NCBI GenBank assembly: GCA_001592805.2
Contig: CP051139.1
Coordinates: 3,844,001 to 3,908,000 of the forward strand
Direction: 5' to 3'
DNA length: 64,000 nt
Origin: Peltaster fructicola
Lineage: Eukaryota; Ascomycota; Dothideomycetes
The translations under genes and the position numbers were made by a program. Shown here piece by piece: positions 24,177-34,808 of this stretch; the first letter of the stretch is position 1; each line of letters starts with the position of its first letter. The notes beneath the pieces are model-generated. The model was not told the DNA's origin. It did no database searches and saw nothing but the letters and a program-made list of their open reading frames with translations.

Positions 24177-26946
24177 GTTTCAAGGCTTCGTGGCGATGTC
24201 GTGCGAGGCAGCAAGGCGGCGAGGGATTGCCCGAAGTTTGTGTCTGTGGTATGTCCGAATTCCAAGTGCGTTGTTGACAGTGATAGATCTGAAGTCCCCT
24301 TTTTGGTGGGACTTGATATTCTCACGCACTTCTGGCATCCTCAATCAACCACGATCGCCTCGCACAGCACAAAGCAAACGGTATTCGAGTGTAGCAACAA
24401 GAAGAAGGGCATACCTTTGTATCACCTTGGAAAGTTTCCAACCTCTTGATGAGAAGAAGGAGCGTCCTGCCTCGGGCGGACGATGTCGATACTCAAAGCG
24501 ACATCTGAGGAGACTGAAGCGAGTGGCTGCAACTCCCTATTCGAAATTTCCTGCTCTTTCTTCGATGACGAGATCTGATCGGACGGTGGTGTCGTGAGTA
24601 TGTGTGATAAGGAGCCCGGTGGATGGAGGTTCTGCAAGGCTGGTCGGGTGATGAAGTTGGGAAAAGATCTCCAGCACAGCGCGTGCGTGGGAGACCCGGC
24701 GAAATACTGTTTCGAAACGCAGCAGCAGCAGCAGAAGGGACAACAAAAAGATAGAGGAGGCGTCTGGCTCTTCTCTGGTGGATGTTGCCAATGACAGCCG
24801 ACGAATCGAACAGAACAGCAGCAAAAGACACAGAAGAGCAAGAGTGGTAACGGTTGATTCAGTGATGGGAAGGGAGGAGAGTACGACGAGACGGAGGAGT
24901 GTCTTTGCTGAGCAGCTAACCACTTTAGCTGCAAACCCCATGCTCTACTCTGCAGCCATTCTACACTCACCAATGGCCATGGCTAGAAACACTACTCAGG
25001 CGTCCTCCTTCGATACAGCGATCCTCACATAGCATCATCACCGCCATGATGCGCATCTCCTAGATGATACGCTGATATACTTGTACGAGGACTCAGACTT
25101 CAACACCTTCAAGCGACCCTGTCTACTCATGACGCCGCAAAGCTGTGTTTCAAAAGTTGTGCTATCTTGCACATTCCGTTGTGCCAGCTTTGCCCTCACG
25201 TACGCCGCAGCTCGCAGCTCCCATCGACCTTCCCACCTGGTGGTTGTACGCTCTAAAGAAGCTTTACCACCATTCCGGTAGAGACGAACGTCAATCTCGT
25301 TGTTTGACGAGGAAGAAAGCCTGGGTGAAGCAATTGCCTTTCGACAAGGATTCTGTTTCGCAACCCATGGCAGGCACACTTCGATCTCGGCTACCCACAA
25401 GTGCTTCACCTGCAGATTGGCACATGCAGCAGATGCGCGACGAGCTAATCTATACGTACAAACATCATGCATACGGCACGGGCTGATAGGAGCGACTCAT
25501 TTTCGCTCATGCAGCCTGCATAAAATAGCTCCTCCTCTCCTCTGGGCGGGAGGTAGTCGGCCACGCCGCTCTCGTCTATCAACTACTTTGGATGTCCTTT
25601 CGGCTCTGCCTTTGCCGAGCCTGTAAGGTCAACCATGCAGCGAGGCACCACCGCTGGAAAACGAGAACCCACCTTGTGCGTTGCTTCTCGCGCAGCTCTG
25701 AAACATCTGCTTGACATCATGGTGGATAGTCAGGAAGTGTACTTGAGGCGAACACGAAGAACTAACCGTGTGCACTGACTTTCTCGAAAACCTCCTTGGC
25801 TCTACCGATCTTAAAAGAGCAAAGATCTTTGGCCCCTTCAAATCGTCACACCCCCACAAGAACAACGGCGCTCTCACAGCGAGACATTTCGGAACCGTTT
25901 CGAATTCTCTTCAGCTCCAAGTATGCATCGCCTTCCATCTCCTACTGTCGGTCAGAGAGATAGCTTGCTCGACGATAGCTCTTCTTGCCACCACTTGAAG
26001 ACTATGCCGCTCAACCCGGCGTGTCTTCCTCTGAATGAGAGACCATTTTAGAAGCTAAGCGAGTACCTCTAGCGCTGATGTGAGTGGGTATCGCTATTGC
26101 GTATCACGCCATACCACTTGAGGCTTGGCTAAATCTCGATCTTTGTGCAGGCAGAGCAATAATCAACAACCGACTACTATCTCTTCAGCAAGTAAGACGC
26201 AGACCAGCCATGAGTTCACTACAGTGCAAGTCCACTCCTGGAGGGCATCAGCATATGAGCAAGTCCTTATCGAAGCGAGCAAGCCGCTGCCTCTGCCTGC
26301 CGGAGCATGGTCCATGATTCAGCGGGCCATGAATCGGTGCCCAGGATCTGCGAAAGACTGCACTGTAGGAAGTCTGTCATTGGGCACACTGTAAGTACAC
26401 AGTCTGTACTGGCACGACTTGGCCATCACTCAAGATTGGCCTACTGCACGCTACGATCGAATTTCTGGCGCACTTGATCTACACAGCTATCCAATTGCAT
26501 GCGTCGAGCATCAATGGGCTGACACATACATTGTGTAGGTTCAGAGCGTGACATTCACTTTCTCGCTAATCTGACAGCACGGTTCTGGACCGTCATACAA
26601 AGCTGGGTACCTGACAGGGTTGCGGAGTGACGAGAGACCGCCACCCAGGAAGAACTTCCATCAGCTATACAAGCAGAGCTTGTGCGTGGGATGATGCTCC
26701 GATACAGCATTCAGCTGGGGTCTACATGTCGTGCATGCGGTCTTACTGGTTCGTTGCGCAGTCCAGAAATGCTGTGCCAGTTTCTGCAGGTCGATACAGG
26801 CCTGTTCAAAAGAAATACGCTCAGTTATGTTTGCATGAATAGCATTACAATCGTCTAGCAACCAGGACCAGTTACCCAAGCATTCCAGCATCAATTCATA
26901 CCATGCGTCAACCTCTTCCTGCTACTAATTTTCAGTGCCAACAAGC
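24177..26946. other. Long intergenic region, no gene recognised
   Basis: The 2.77-kb gap is the largest in the window. It includes a CAG/CAA-rich stretch near 24720-24750 that runs open on both strands without domain-like content. Other frames are below 150 codons and lack motifs. It includes the upstream region of the Bni4-like gene and the 3' flank of the phosphodiesterase. Confidence 0.45.
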
Positions 26947-28668
26947 CTAGAACCAATAGCTTCCACCACATTTGCTAACGACAAACTTGCAGCCAAGAGC
27001 ACGACCATTACCCTTCAGGATCTTTTCATGCTCGTTGAGCTGTGACAGAATGGTGTCGCTGACAGGTGGGCCGTCCTTGTAAGTGTCCTTGATATGGATG
27101 ATTACAACGGTGAGACCTGCCAGCGGAGGAGTATCCCATGATTGAGAGCCCCATCGTCGGGAGCGGTTGACATGCACTGACAGTGCTGGAGGCACAGCAG
27201 ACACATGACGAGCAGCTTGCGCACGCGGACTCAATGCATCTCCTTCTCTTGAGAAATGGACACTCTCTTGCTGGTGATTATCGAACTCAGCAGAGCCGCT
27301 CGTATCTCTGCTCGACTGGAGATGTGCAGTCTGGCTGCGACTGCGCTTCCTCTCTTGCTCTGAATGGCGTCGAGAATCTGTACTGTCAGGAGCAGAGCGT
27401 TTCCGTTTCTTCTGGCCGCTATCTGACTTCAGGGTGTGCACCATCTCAGCGAGTGTTGTCAGCTCCACAATGAGATGCCGAGGGCACAGGTGTCCAAACA
27501 GTGTCTCATCTGACACGGCATCCGAGTATGAGCATTCAATGAGGATACCTCGCAGCCGGCCATCAGCCACTCTGGGAGCAGCTTCTGTCCATACTTGCTC
27601 ATTGCGTGGCGCCATCGATACAGAGTCTGGCTCAACGTCTCCAAAGATGAGCACTTCTCTCGCTTTCTCCTCGTCACGAATGAAGAAGGCCGTACTGTCG
27701 ACAACGCAAGGGACATGGCTTTGCCCGTGTTGCGCCTGGCCATGGATGTTGTACATGCTCTGTCTGTGAGCACCAGGGGTGCCAGGTAGAGATGCATAAT
27801 CCGCCCCAGACATGGACCGAGTCATGGTCGCTGGATCTGCGTTACCGTGTCCGTTCAAGGCGGCAGCAAAGTCGGCGGCGTTGGAGATGCTCCCGCGATG
27901 GTGCATAGGAGGGCCTTTGGTGCAAAGCTCGTGGGAGACGCTGAACGCCCTGGCAGCCAGTCCATCACAGACGTTGATATATCCTCGACCATCACCCTCG
28001 CCGATCATGTAGTCTCCACCTTCTTTCAAGCGCTGATATGAGACGAAACCGACGCCGCCATCTTCGTCACTGAGGTTTGGCCAGATGATGTCGTTGAAGA
28101 TGTGTCGCTTGACGGCATCGACAGTGTTTGGTAGTGCCGCAAGAGTCTTTGGCCTCGATTTGCCGTGAAATGCAGCAGTGTTAATCGTGAAGCCGGAGAG
28201 ATGGTCTAGATGTGGATGTGTGATCATGTAGCAGGAGATGTATGAGTGCAACAGGTGCAGTGCATTTGCTCGCGCCGACTCGTTTGGGAAGTTGACTCCA
28301 GCAAAGGGCCCTTCTTTGAGCTCAGTCGTGTTTGTCCTTTGACTGTCGAATTCCGCGGATTTGGTAGACCTCGTGCTCGTCTTCGTTGGGCCAGCAGCGC
28401 TGTCCTTGCTGTAGAGTGGGAACGACTTCTCCAATATTCGGGTTATTGCAGCAAGGTGGCTACCCGCATCCACAGCGAGGAGACTGCCCTTAGACCAACC
28501 ACTCACCAGGCTCCTCACCAGAAAGCCTGTCACATTGTCCTCGTTGGGTCCTCCACCAGAGCCTAGGCAGACAACTTGGATGACGGAATCCGCATCCTCT
28601 TCCTCTGGAGCAGAAGCATATCTGTGTTCTGCCTGTGGATCATTGCTGTTGTGTTTGTCTTTTGGCAT
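26947..28668 (-). CDS. PDE1: Class II (low-affinity) 3',5'-cyclic nucleotide phosphodiesterase
   Basis: The intronless frame starts at the ATG at 28668 and encodes 573 residues. It has a metallo-beta-lactamase-type fold: VVCLGSGGGPNEDNVTGFLV near residue 35, LLAVDAGSHL, and the class II PDE signature THPHLDHLSG near residue 150, supplying the metal-binding His-x-His-x-Asp-His. Further family blocks are VSHELC, STAFFIRDEE, ILIFGDVEPDS and GILIECSYSD. The enzyme hydrolyses cAMP to AMP and damps PKA signalling; fungal Pde1 is cytosolic and is itself under PKA control in yeast. A Lys/Arg/Ser-rich insert (KKRKRSAPDSTDSRRHSEQE) lies late in the protein and could be a phosphorylation or nuclear-localisation region. 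An upstream in-frame extension has no ATG. Confidence 0.93.
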   Translation of the reverse strand: MPKDKHNSNDPQAEHRYASAPEEEDADSVIQVVCLGSGGGPNEDNVTGFLVRSLVSGWSKGSLLAVDAGSHLAAITRILEKSFPLYSKDSAAGPTKTSTRSTKSAEFDSQRTNTTELKEGPFAGVNFPNESARANALHLLHSYISCYMITHPHLDHLSGFTINTAAFHGKSRPKTLAALPNTVDAVKRHIFNDIIWPNLSDEDGGVGFVSYQRLKEGGDYMIGEGDGRGYINVCDGLAARAFSVSHELCTKGPPMHHRGSISNAADFAAALNGHGNADPATMTRSMSGADYASLPGTPGAHRQSMYNIHGQAQHGQSHVPCVVDSTAFFIRDEEKAREVLIFGDVEPDSVSMAPRNEQVWTEAAPRVADGRLRGILIECSYSDAVSDETLFGHLCPRHLIVELTTLAEMVHTLKSDSGQKKRKRSAPDSTDSRRHSEQERKRSRSQTAHLQSSRDTSGSAEFDNHQQESVHFSREGDALSPRAQAARHVSAVPPALSVHVNRSRRWGSQSWDTPPLAGLTVVIIHIKDTYKDGPPVSDTILSQLNEHEKILKGNGRALGCKFVVSKCGGSYWF

Positions 28669-29311
28669 CGGATAGGTGCATAACCTGTGCAACGAACGAG
28701 TCTTGAGGTGCTACAGTGTTCCTCCTAGCAGCCAGGCGGCATGCCAGGGTCGAGGTCGCCTTCTTATAGCTGCTGCTGCTGCTCCAGTAGTATGGACAGA
28801 TGGCTCGTGAAACCCAACGACTGCTGTTCACCGGCCGATTTCTTGGTCTGTACGTTCTTACGAGCCAATATCCAATGTCTCGCTCGAATCCACGTGCTCT
28901 TTCTTTGTTACAGTGACGATGGTTCAAGCTGTCGGATCCGTATATCTTGCGGGCTTGATCGTGGGGATTAGGTGTTACAAGGTCGTCCAATGTCGGTTTC
29001 TTGAGATGATGCTTAGGGAGGGAGATGGAGTGGTTTGTGATTGTCGGGTGAAGAACAAAGTAAAGTTAGCTGGACTCGACACATGCCTCGAGAGGTCTGG
29101 ACTGTGGAGACAAAGCCATGCGCTATCCCGCAGTACCTCTGCAGGGCTGTCTGACAAGGTCCGGCTCGCATGTCCTAACTAGGCTTTTTTCATCATTCTA
29201 CACAGCATCGAAATCTGGACCTGGACATCGCAGGCCATGCTCCCGTGTTGCTAGACCTATCAGACCAGGTGGAGGTCATATGCACGCAGACGAAGCACAC
29301 AGACACGGCTC
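28669..29311. promoter_or_regulatory. Divergent promoter region of PDE1 and RCM1
   Basis: The 643 bp between the two start codons contains a short CAG/GCT-rich run near 28780 and no gene. Both promoters are expected here. Confidence 0.4.
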
Positions 29312-30966
29312 ATGTCTCTTTATCATGAAGCAGCAAGCGTCTTGACGAAGTCCCAAGCAGAAGCTGTGTCAATCCAGACTACAGTCTTTGCCAAGAAAGA
29401 TTGGAAGAGCCCGTCCAAGGTCCTTGTGGCTTTGGCGAGTGAGGCAGCGAAATGGAGCTCGATCCTTTCGATAGTGGTCGAGCAGAGCGGTGTTCTGAGA
29501 ATTGAGAAGCAGGTATGCTAGGTATGTCACCAGACACCGAATAGATGGGTACTAAGCCAGCATAGCTTACACCAGTGCTTGCAATACTGCTCGTGCATGA
29601 CCTTCTCCTCACCAAGAAGGGTGTGGCACTACCAATCAAGCATGGCTTGAATGCGTCTGTACAGAGGCATAAAGCACGACTTGCCGCCGAGCTTACAAAG
29701 CTGAGGATACGTCGAGGATGTTCTACGCTGGATCAGCTGCGGGAGAAGGTGGAACAGGAAGCAGCACTTGCGCTCCACGACAATGCTCCGATCAAGCATC
29801 CTCGTTGGATTCGCATCAACACCATCCTTGACTCGAAGGAGGAACAACTGGCAACAACGTTTGCTGACTTCGTCGAAGTAAAGACAGTCGAGGAGATACA
29901 GCGCGCTGATGCTGGTAGCAGACTGGTCTTCATCGATACGCACATCCCGAATCTAATAGCGGTGCCCTCTACTACAGACCTCATCAGCAGTGAGGCATAT
30001 AAGGACGGCAAGATCATCTTCCAGGACAAGGCATCATGCTTTCCGGCGTATCTTATCAATCCCCAAGCTCACGATGGCGACGTTATCGATGCTTGTGCTG
30101 CACCAGGCAACAAGACCACACATCTAGCAGCCATCCTCAATCACAACATACGGACTTCTCAGAAACCATCCTCCCAAGTCATTTTTGCTTGTGAGAAGGA
30201 TGCGTTCCGTGGAAAGACGCTCAGCAAGATGACAGCATTGGCAGGAGGCGAGAAGCTTATACAGGTCAAACAGCCACAGAACTTCCACAAGCTCAACCCG
30301 GACGATTCTGCCTTCGCTCAGGTGACCAAGCTTTTGCTTGATCCCAGCTGTTCTGGCAGCGGCATTGTGAGTCGAGATCAAGGCGCTGTCACTGTCCATC
30401 TGCCGGTAGAGAAGGAGGCCGCAATGAAGAGCAAGAAGCGGAAACGCTCCAGCGAGATTGTCAACGAGCTCATAGAAGAGGAGACACCAGCTGAGCTCGC
30501 GGATGACCAGAAGCTCAACGAACGGCTTCAGAGCCTGGCAGAGTTCCAACTACGATTGATTCTCCATGCGATGCTTTTCCCTGCTGCTACACAGATATCA
30601 TACTCCACATGCTCGATTCATGCCAAGGAGAACGAGGAAGTGGTCATACGTGCGCTACAGTCGCCGCAAGCACGATCGAGAGGCTGGAGTATACAGCGGA
30701 GAGCACAACAAGTCGAAGGCATTCGCAGATGGCATGTGCGCGGCGATGTTAGAGCTGTCAAAGAAATCCTCGGCTCGGAGTCATTGGATGGTGTACCAGC
30801 TGACGACCTAGCAGAGGCTTGTGTGCGGTGCGAGAAGCACGGCACTGATGGCACAATGGGATTCTTTGTTGCTGGGTTCATTCGAGAAGCTCCATCGATT
30901 TCTGACGAGCTATCTGATTCTAACTCTGAAGTCGTGGACGACTGGAGTGGCTTCGATGATATCTGA
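29312..30966 (+). CDS. RCM1: 25S rRNA cytosine-C5 methyltransferase Rcm1 (NSUN5 family)
   Basis: Two exons, 29312-29512 and 29566-30966, encode 533 residues. The 53-nt intron has a GTATGC donor and a TACTAAG branch site. The N-terminal MSLYHEAASVLTKSQ and LLVHDLLLTKKGVALP match the NSUN5/Rcm1 N-terminal domain. The catalytic domain has the SAM motif DACAAPGNKTTH near residue 241, the LLDPSCSGSGI motif near 327 and SYSTCSIHAKENE near 414, whose Cys should be the nucleophile. In yeast Rcm1 makes one m5C in helix 70 of 25S rRNA in the nucleolus. A Lys/Glu-rich insert (SKKRKRSSEIVNELIEEE) separates the last two motifs. The acidic tail DSNSEVVDDWSGFDDI ends 51 bp before the opposing gene's stop. 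Confidence 0.94.
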
Positions 30967-31017
30967 CCATCGGCATTCATACCTCGTCATAAGGATCCTT
31001 CCTGTTGTCATTAAACT

Positions 31018-31585
31018 TTATGTCGACTTCTCTGGCTCTAGCTCCTGAGCTGGAGCGCCTCCCAAAGTGTTCTTAGGACCTCCATCCTCTCGCTCCAAAG
31101 CACGCTGGTCGGCATGGTTTGGATCACGCTCATCGACGAGGTCTGCAGCAGATGCTGTGCCTCCACGAGCCTCAATACCACCCTTCTTGTCGACATTGTG
31201 GCCTTTCAGCTCTGCACTGGTCTGACCAGAGCCTGGGTGACCAAGTCCCTTGTGGACGTCACCTGATGTCGCGCCAACGATAGTGTCAGAAGCTGATGCG
31301 ACACCTTGTGCGTTCTCGGGGTCTACAGGGGTCTCTTGAGCGTTGTTTGGCTTGAAGGTGTGCTCTGGTGGCGCTGTGCCTGCTGGCAGAGTCTGAACGT
31401 GGAATTCTGGTACTGCATCATTGCCTACGAGCTTGCCTGGCTGATGCTAGATATTGTCAGCCTAGGAGTGAGGTCTGAGAGGTCTCGTAACTCACACCGC
31501 TGGTCTGGAGAGGCTCTTGAGGTGCGATCTTTGCGCTGAACTCGCCTGATGCTGGAGTAGCTGCGTCTGCGTTGACTGAAGACAT
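31018..31585 (-). CDS. Small hydrophilic, probably disordered protein
   Basis: Two exons, 31496-31585 and 31018-31446, are joined across a 49-nt GTGAGT...TAG intron and give 172 residues. The protein is rich in Gly, Ala, Asp, Glu and Lys and has almost no bulky hydrophobic residues. Recognisable fragments are QTSGHQPGKLVGNDAVPEFH, VQTLPAGTAPPEHTF, GDVHKGLGHPG and GGIEARGGTASAADLVDERD. The make-up recalls LEA-like or stress-linked small fungal proteins, but I know no assigned function. The acceptor choice (CTAG before HQPGK) is favoured over one six bases downstream because it keeps HQ before PGK. Confidence 0.72.
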
Positions 31586-31850
31586 TCTTGCTGACTGATG
31601 ATTGGATTGTTGTGTGTAAGAGTAGTTAGAAGCTCACAGAGGGATTGAAGAGTAGAGAAGTGTTTGAGAGATGCAAGGTACAGATTATTTGATCGCGTGA
31701 TTGAACGATGGTAAACATATATGAGCTACGTCACTCGTGCATCATTGATCGAGCATTTTCAGTAGAACGATCCATAGGTGTATCCACCGTAGTACTGAAG
31801 ACCAAGTCAGGGGGACTCCTCAGCCAGAATCAATAGCAGTGTTGTGTTGA

Positions 31851-32672
31851 TCATCGGTCGATCGAGCTGTACGGTCGTCGCAGAGGCAGCTTCGACGCGA
31901 GTCGCGTTTTGGCTGACGATGGAGGAGATTTAGACTGCATCCGCGAGGCCTCAACATCACTCCCACACATCTCCCATACCTTTCCTTCGACGATGCTGCT
32001 CAATGACGATGCAGGCGTGAGTAGCATATCTTCTGTGTTCTCCTCATCGCTGCTGTCATTCTCCTTCATCTCGGCTGCACCGATGCTGCTCTCGCGCTCG
32101 AGAAGACTCCATGCCTCCTCCATCTTCTGTATGCGTTCCGCAACCCATGCTGAGTCGTAGTTCAGCAGCTTTGCTAACACTTTCAACTTCTCGGAGAACT
32201 TTCTACGCCTATGAGAGAGCTGTTCGCGACCGCACGATGGGCAGTCGACAAGCTCAGTATCGGGACATGCACCACGTCGGGAGCGATCGTGCTGAGGTGC
32301 ATACTTCTGTGGCCATTGAGTGTCGAGCGGGCGATCGTGAGATAGTGTGTTCCGACAAAAGGCGCCTCGCTTGGGTGACACATCTGAGCTGTGTGAGGTC
32401 ACTGTCGAACAGGACTCGGTGGAAGCTGGAGAGTATGATCGATCACTTGACGTATCGACATCATCGCTCACAACCCGGATGTCGCCCTTTCGCGGCGCAC
32501 ACACCTTCTTGTCGAGCTGTCCCACTACTGGGCTTCGAGACACTGGGTACTTGTTGGTCGTCTGCATACCTGTCGATACTGTCGTCTTTGGGGTATGCGT
32601 ACTTGTGGACAGATTCACTGCTTCTTCGATCCGAGTGCTCAAGAGTACGAACTCCCTAACGGCTGCCTTGCA
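31851..32672 (-). CDS. Unrecognised protein with a single CxxC motif; start unresolved
   Basis: An open frame of 273 residues without a usable N-terminal ATG follows an AG acceptor at 32673-32674. It reads CKAAVREFVLLSTRIEEAVN, a Ser/Thr-rich middle, LVDCPSCGREQLSHRRRKF, then a helical stretch (SEKLKVLAKLLNYDSAWVAE and RIQKMEEAWSLLERE) and an acidic Ser-rich end. The single CPSC plus nearby His is too little to name a zinc finger. Small upstream exons ending at about 32728 and 32805 could supply the N-terminus (MLPE, then TYLHVNSG), all in frame, but this is guesswork. The first internal ATG is at 32567. Confidence 0.5.
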   Translation of the reverse strand, partial: CKAAVREFVLLSTRIEEAVNLSTSTHTPKTTVSTGMQTTNKYPVSRSPVVGQLDKKVCAPRKGDIRVVSDDVDTSSDRSYSPASTESCSTVTSHSSDVSPKRGAFCRNTLSHDRPLDTQWPQKYAPQHDRSRRGACPDTELVDCPSCGREQLSHRRRKFSEKLKVLAKLLNYDSAWVAERIQKMEEAWSLLERESSIGAAEMKENDSSDEENTEDMLLTPASSLSSIVEGKVWEMCGSDVEASRMQSKSPPSSAKTRLASKLPLRRPYSSIDR

Positions 32673-33355
32673 CTGGTGTCAAGATACGGAGTCGATCACT
32701 CATGAGTTTGAGAGACAGGAACCTCACCCCAGAATTCACATGCAAGTAAGTCTGCAGGAGGGCACAATGTCACAATATCACATTGTGGTGCCTTTGTCCT
32801 GTACTTCAGGCAGCATGTTACGGGCCTGCCCTCCGCTCACTTCAGAAGCAGACAAAGAAAGACAAGTGCTCGATGATGCGCATGGACGTGATCTCGTTGC
32901 GATGAGCATGTGTGATTACCAGACCGCTTCGTGCCATAGGACAAAGATGTCGACGCAGGAGCATTGACTGTTCGGTAAGATGAGCAGTGCCATGGAAGTA
33001 CAGTCGAAGATGTGCCTTGCGAAGGCACGAACGAGTACGGACAGGCCGAAAGAAGCACTCTACCAAGATCAGACCGCTGTTCAGTCACTGCCACGCTGGT
33101 CAGTCCCGAGAGATTGGACTACAGCCTAGCATTCGGGCATGTACACCACTTTCTGAGGACCGAGATTGAATAGATGGCTAGTCTGAACAGATCGATTCTC
33201 ACTCTCATGTCTACAACAGTACTTGCGACTGCACGCACCTCCATCATCTTCCTGTACTTCAACACTTGCAGCACCTGCCAATACACACATCTTCATTACT
33301 ACCCTACTGCTTACTACTCATAACAGACTCACGCTGTCCATCCACAGGCGACAAG
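32673..33355. other. Divergent intergenic region, possibly with short 5' exons
   Basis: The 683 bp may contain the first exons of the minus-strand CxxC gene (before about 32820). Just before the PHD gene start, TCCATCCACAG at 33337-33347 looks like the acceptor of a 5' UTR intron. Confidence 0.4.
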
Positions 33356-34609
33356 ATGGCGCCACGCAATCATAAGAAGTCTAAGTTAGACATCACTGAG
33401 ACTCGGTCTGCTCCCGGTGGACTGATGAGTCGTCCCATGCCTTCTGAACACAAGAAGGAGGATGCCGTCAAGCCTGGCTCCAGGATACAGACTTCCCTTC
33501 CCTCCCGTCCTGGACGCAATAAGGACGACATTGTTCAGCCTACTAAAGGCATCGAAATGACTCTGCCGATCCGCTCTGGACGCAAAGAGAACGACACTAT
33601 TCAGCCTGCGCCAGGTATGCAACTGACTCTCCCTTTCCGCATTGGACACAACAAGAACGACAAGGCGGCTCTCGTTCCACCAAAGCACAATCAAGGTATG
33701 CAGACGACTCTGGCCTTCCGTAGCCGGCCGCGTGCGACGAGTGTACGCACTGCACCCTACCCAACTGCAGAATCAGCTGGAGGTAAGTCATTGCGAAGCA
33801 CCGAGTCTGACGAGGTACGTTCAGCGGAGTCGGAGCGGCACTGTTGCTGTGAGTGTACGCTAGATGAGTTCATGCTCGAGTGCATCACTTGCAAGAAGTT
33901 CTCCCACCTTGGCTGCATGTCCCAGGGTGAACTCGATATCGACTCGTATGATCTTAAGTTTCAAGACGAGGCGCAGGTCCGCCAACAACATCAACGTGAT
34001 CACTCAAATCGAGCCACCAGCCTGCCATTCGTTTGCACAGAGTGCAAGGTGCTTCAGTCTGCTGTCCGAAGTGTGACGCCACCACCTGAGGAAGCCTCAT
34101 GGCCTGAAGCACTGGCACTCGGTCGTAGCGAAGTGCTGAGAGGGCGGATCACCAAGAACACTTCGACCGTTTTTGGAGGCGCCTTGGTCTCCAACAAGCA
34201 CAAGGTGAAGGCTCAAATCATCAAGAAGTCCAAGAACGATGCTCCAGCAGGTCGTGCTATCTTTAACAAAATCCGAAAGGCAAGCCAGAAGGATCGTCTC
34301 CGTCTCGGTCTCACCGAAGACATCCTGCGTCAGAACCAGGTGCGCGTCAAGGCTCGAGTTGAAATAGAAAAGCAATTCGGGGTCCATAAATCACAGGACG
34401 AGCTGCTCGGATCAACCATGACCATCAGCGAGAAACGTAGACTCAAGAGTGATGCAGCTGAAGCTGGCCGGCTGCTCGCTCAGTTACGCCTGCGCAACAA
34501 CAAGAATAGTCAGTCAGACAGCGACAACGAACTCGGAGTGTCGAGCGATGAGGACAAGGTAGTCACCAAGCAGCTGGTCAAGAAGCGTGCTGGGGCTCGT
34601 TGTCATTGA
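33356..34609 (+). CDS. PHD-finger-like protein with N-terminal short repeats
   Basis: The intronless frame encodes 417 residues from the ATG at 33356. The first 110 residues hold four related units with a Q/E-x-T/S-L-x-x-R core: IQTSLPSRPGRNKDD, IEMTLPIRSGRKEND, MQLTLPFRIGHNKND and MQTTLAFRSRPR. Residues about 162-230 form a C4HC3 pattern: CxC, then CITC, HLGC and CTEC, as in PHD fingers, which often read histone H3 tails. The C-terminal half is very basic and helical (AGRAIFNKIRKASQKDRLRL, GRLLAQLRLRNNKN) and ends with an acidic patch. It probably works in the nucleus. Which histone mark, if any, it reads cannot be told; the aromatic cage is not clear. Confidence 0.75.
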   Translation: MAPRNHKKSKLDITETRSAPGGLMSRPMPSEHKKEDAVKPGSRIQTSLPSRPGRNKDDIVQPTKGIEMTLPIRSGRKENDTIQPAPGMQLTLPFRIGHNKNDKAALVPPKHNQGMQTTLAFRSRPRATSVRTAPYPTAESAGGKSLRSTESDEVRSAESERHCCCECTLDEFMLECITCKKFSHLGCMSQGELDIDSYDLKFQDEAQVRQQHQRDHSNRATSLPFVCTECKVLQSAVRSVTPPPEEASWPEALALGRSEVLRGRITKNTSTVFGGALVSNKHKVKAQIIKKSKNDAPAGRAIFNKIRKASQKDRLRLGLTEDILRQNQVRVKARVEIEKQFGVHKSQDELLGSTMTISEKRRLKSDAAEAGRLLAQLRLRNNKNSQSDSDNELGVSSDEDKVVTKQLVKKRAGARCH

Positions 34610-34808
34610 ACATTGCAATCTGAATGTAGACAGAAGGGATTGATAGTATCGAGCTTCTTGTCAGTATAGTGCATGGCAGACCAGTGTGGTAGGGTAGAGA
34701 CAACTGTACTCTTCTGTAATAATAGCACATTGTATACTCCTGACGCTCGACCAATCGATCGAAGGCATGATAGGTTGAAGACCGACGATGGTAAGTTGTG
34801 TTAATGTG

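Noticed and set aside
24422-24973. Overlapping minus-strand frames of 112-183 codons with Cys/Phe/Leu runs
   Set aside because: All three minus frames are partly open because of a CAG/CAA-rich stretch; none looks like a protein.
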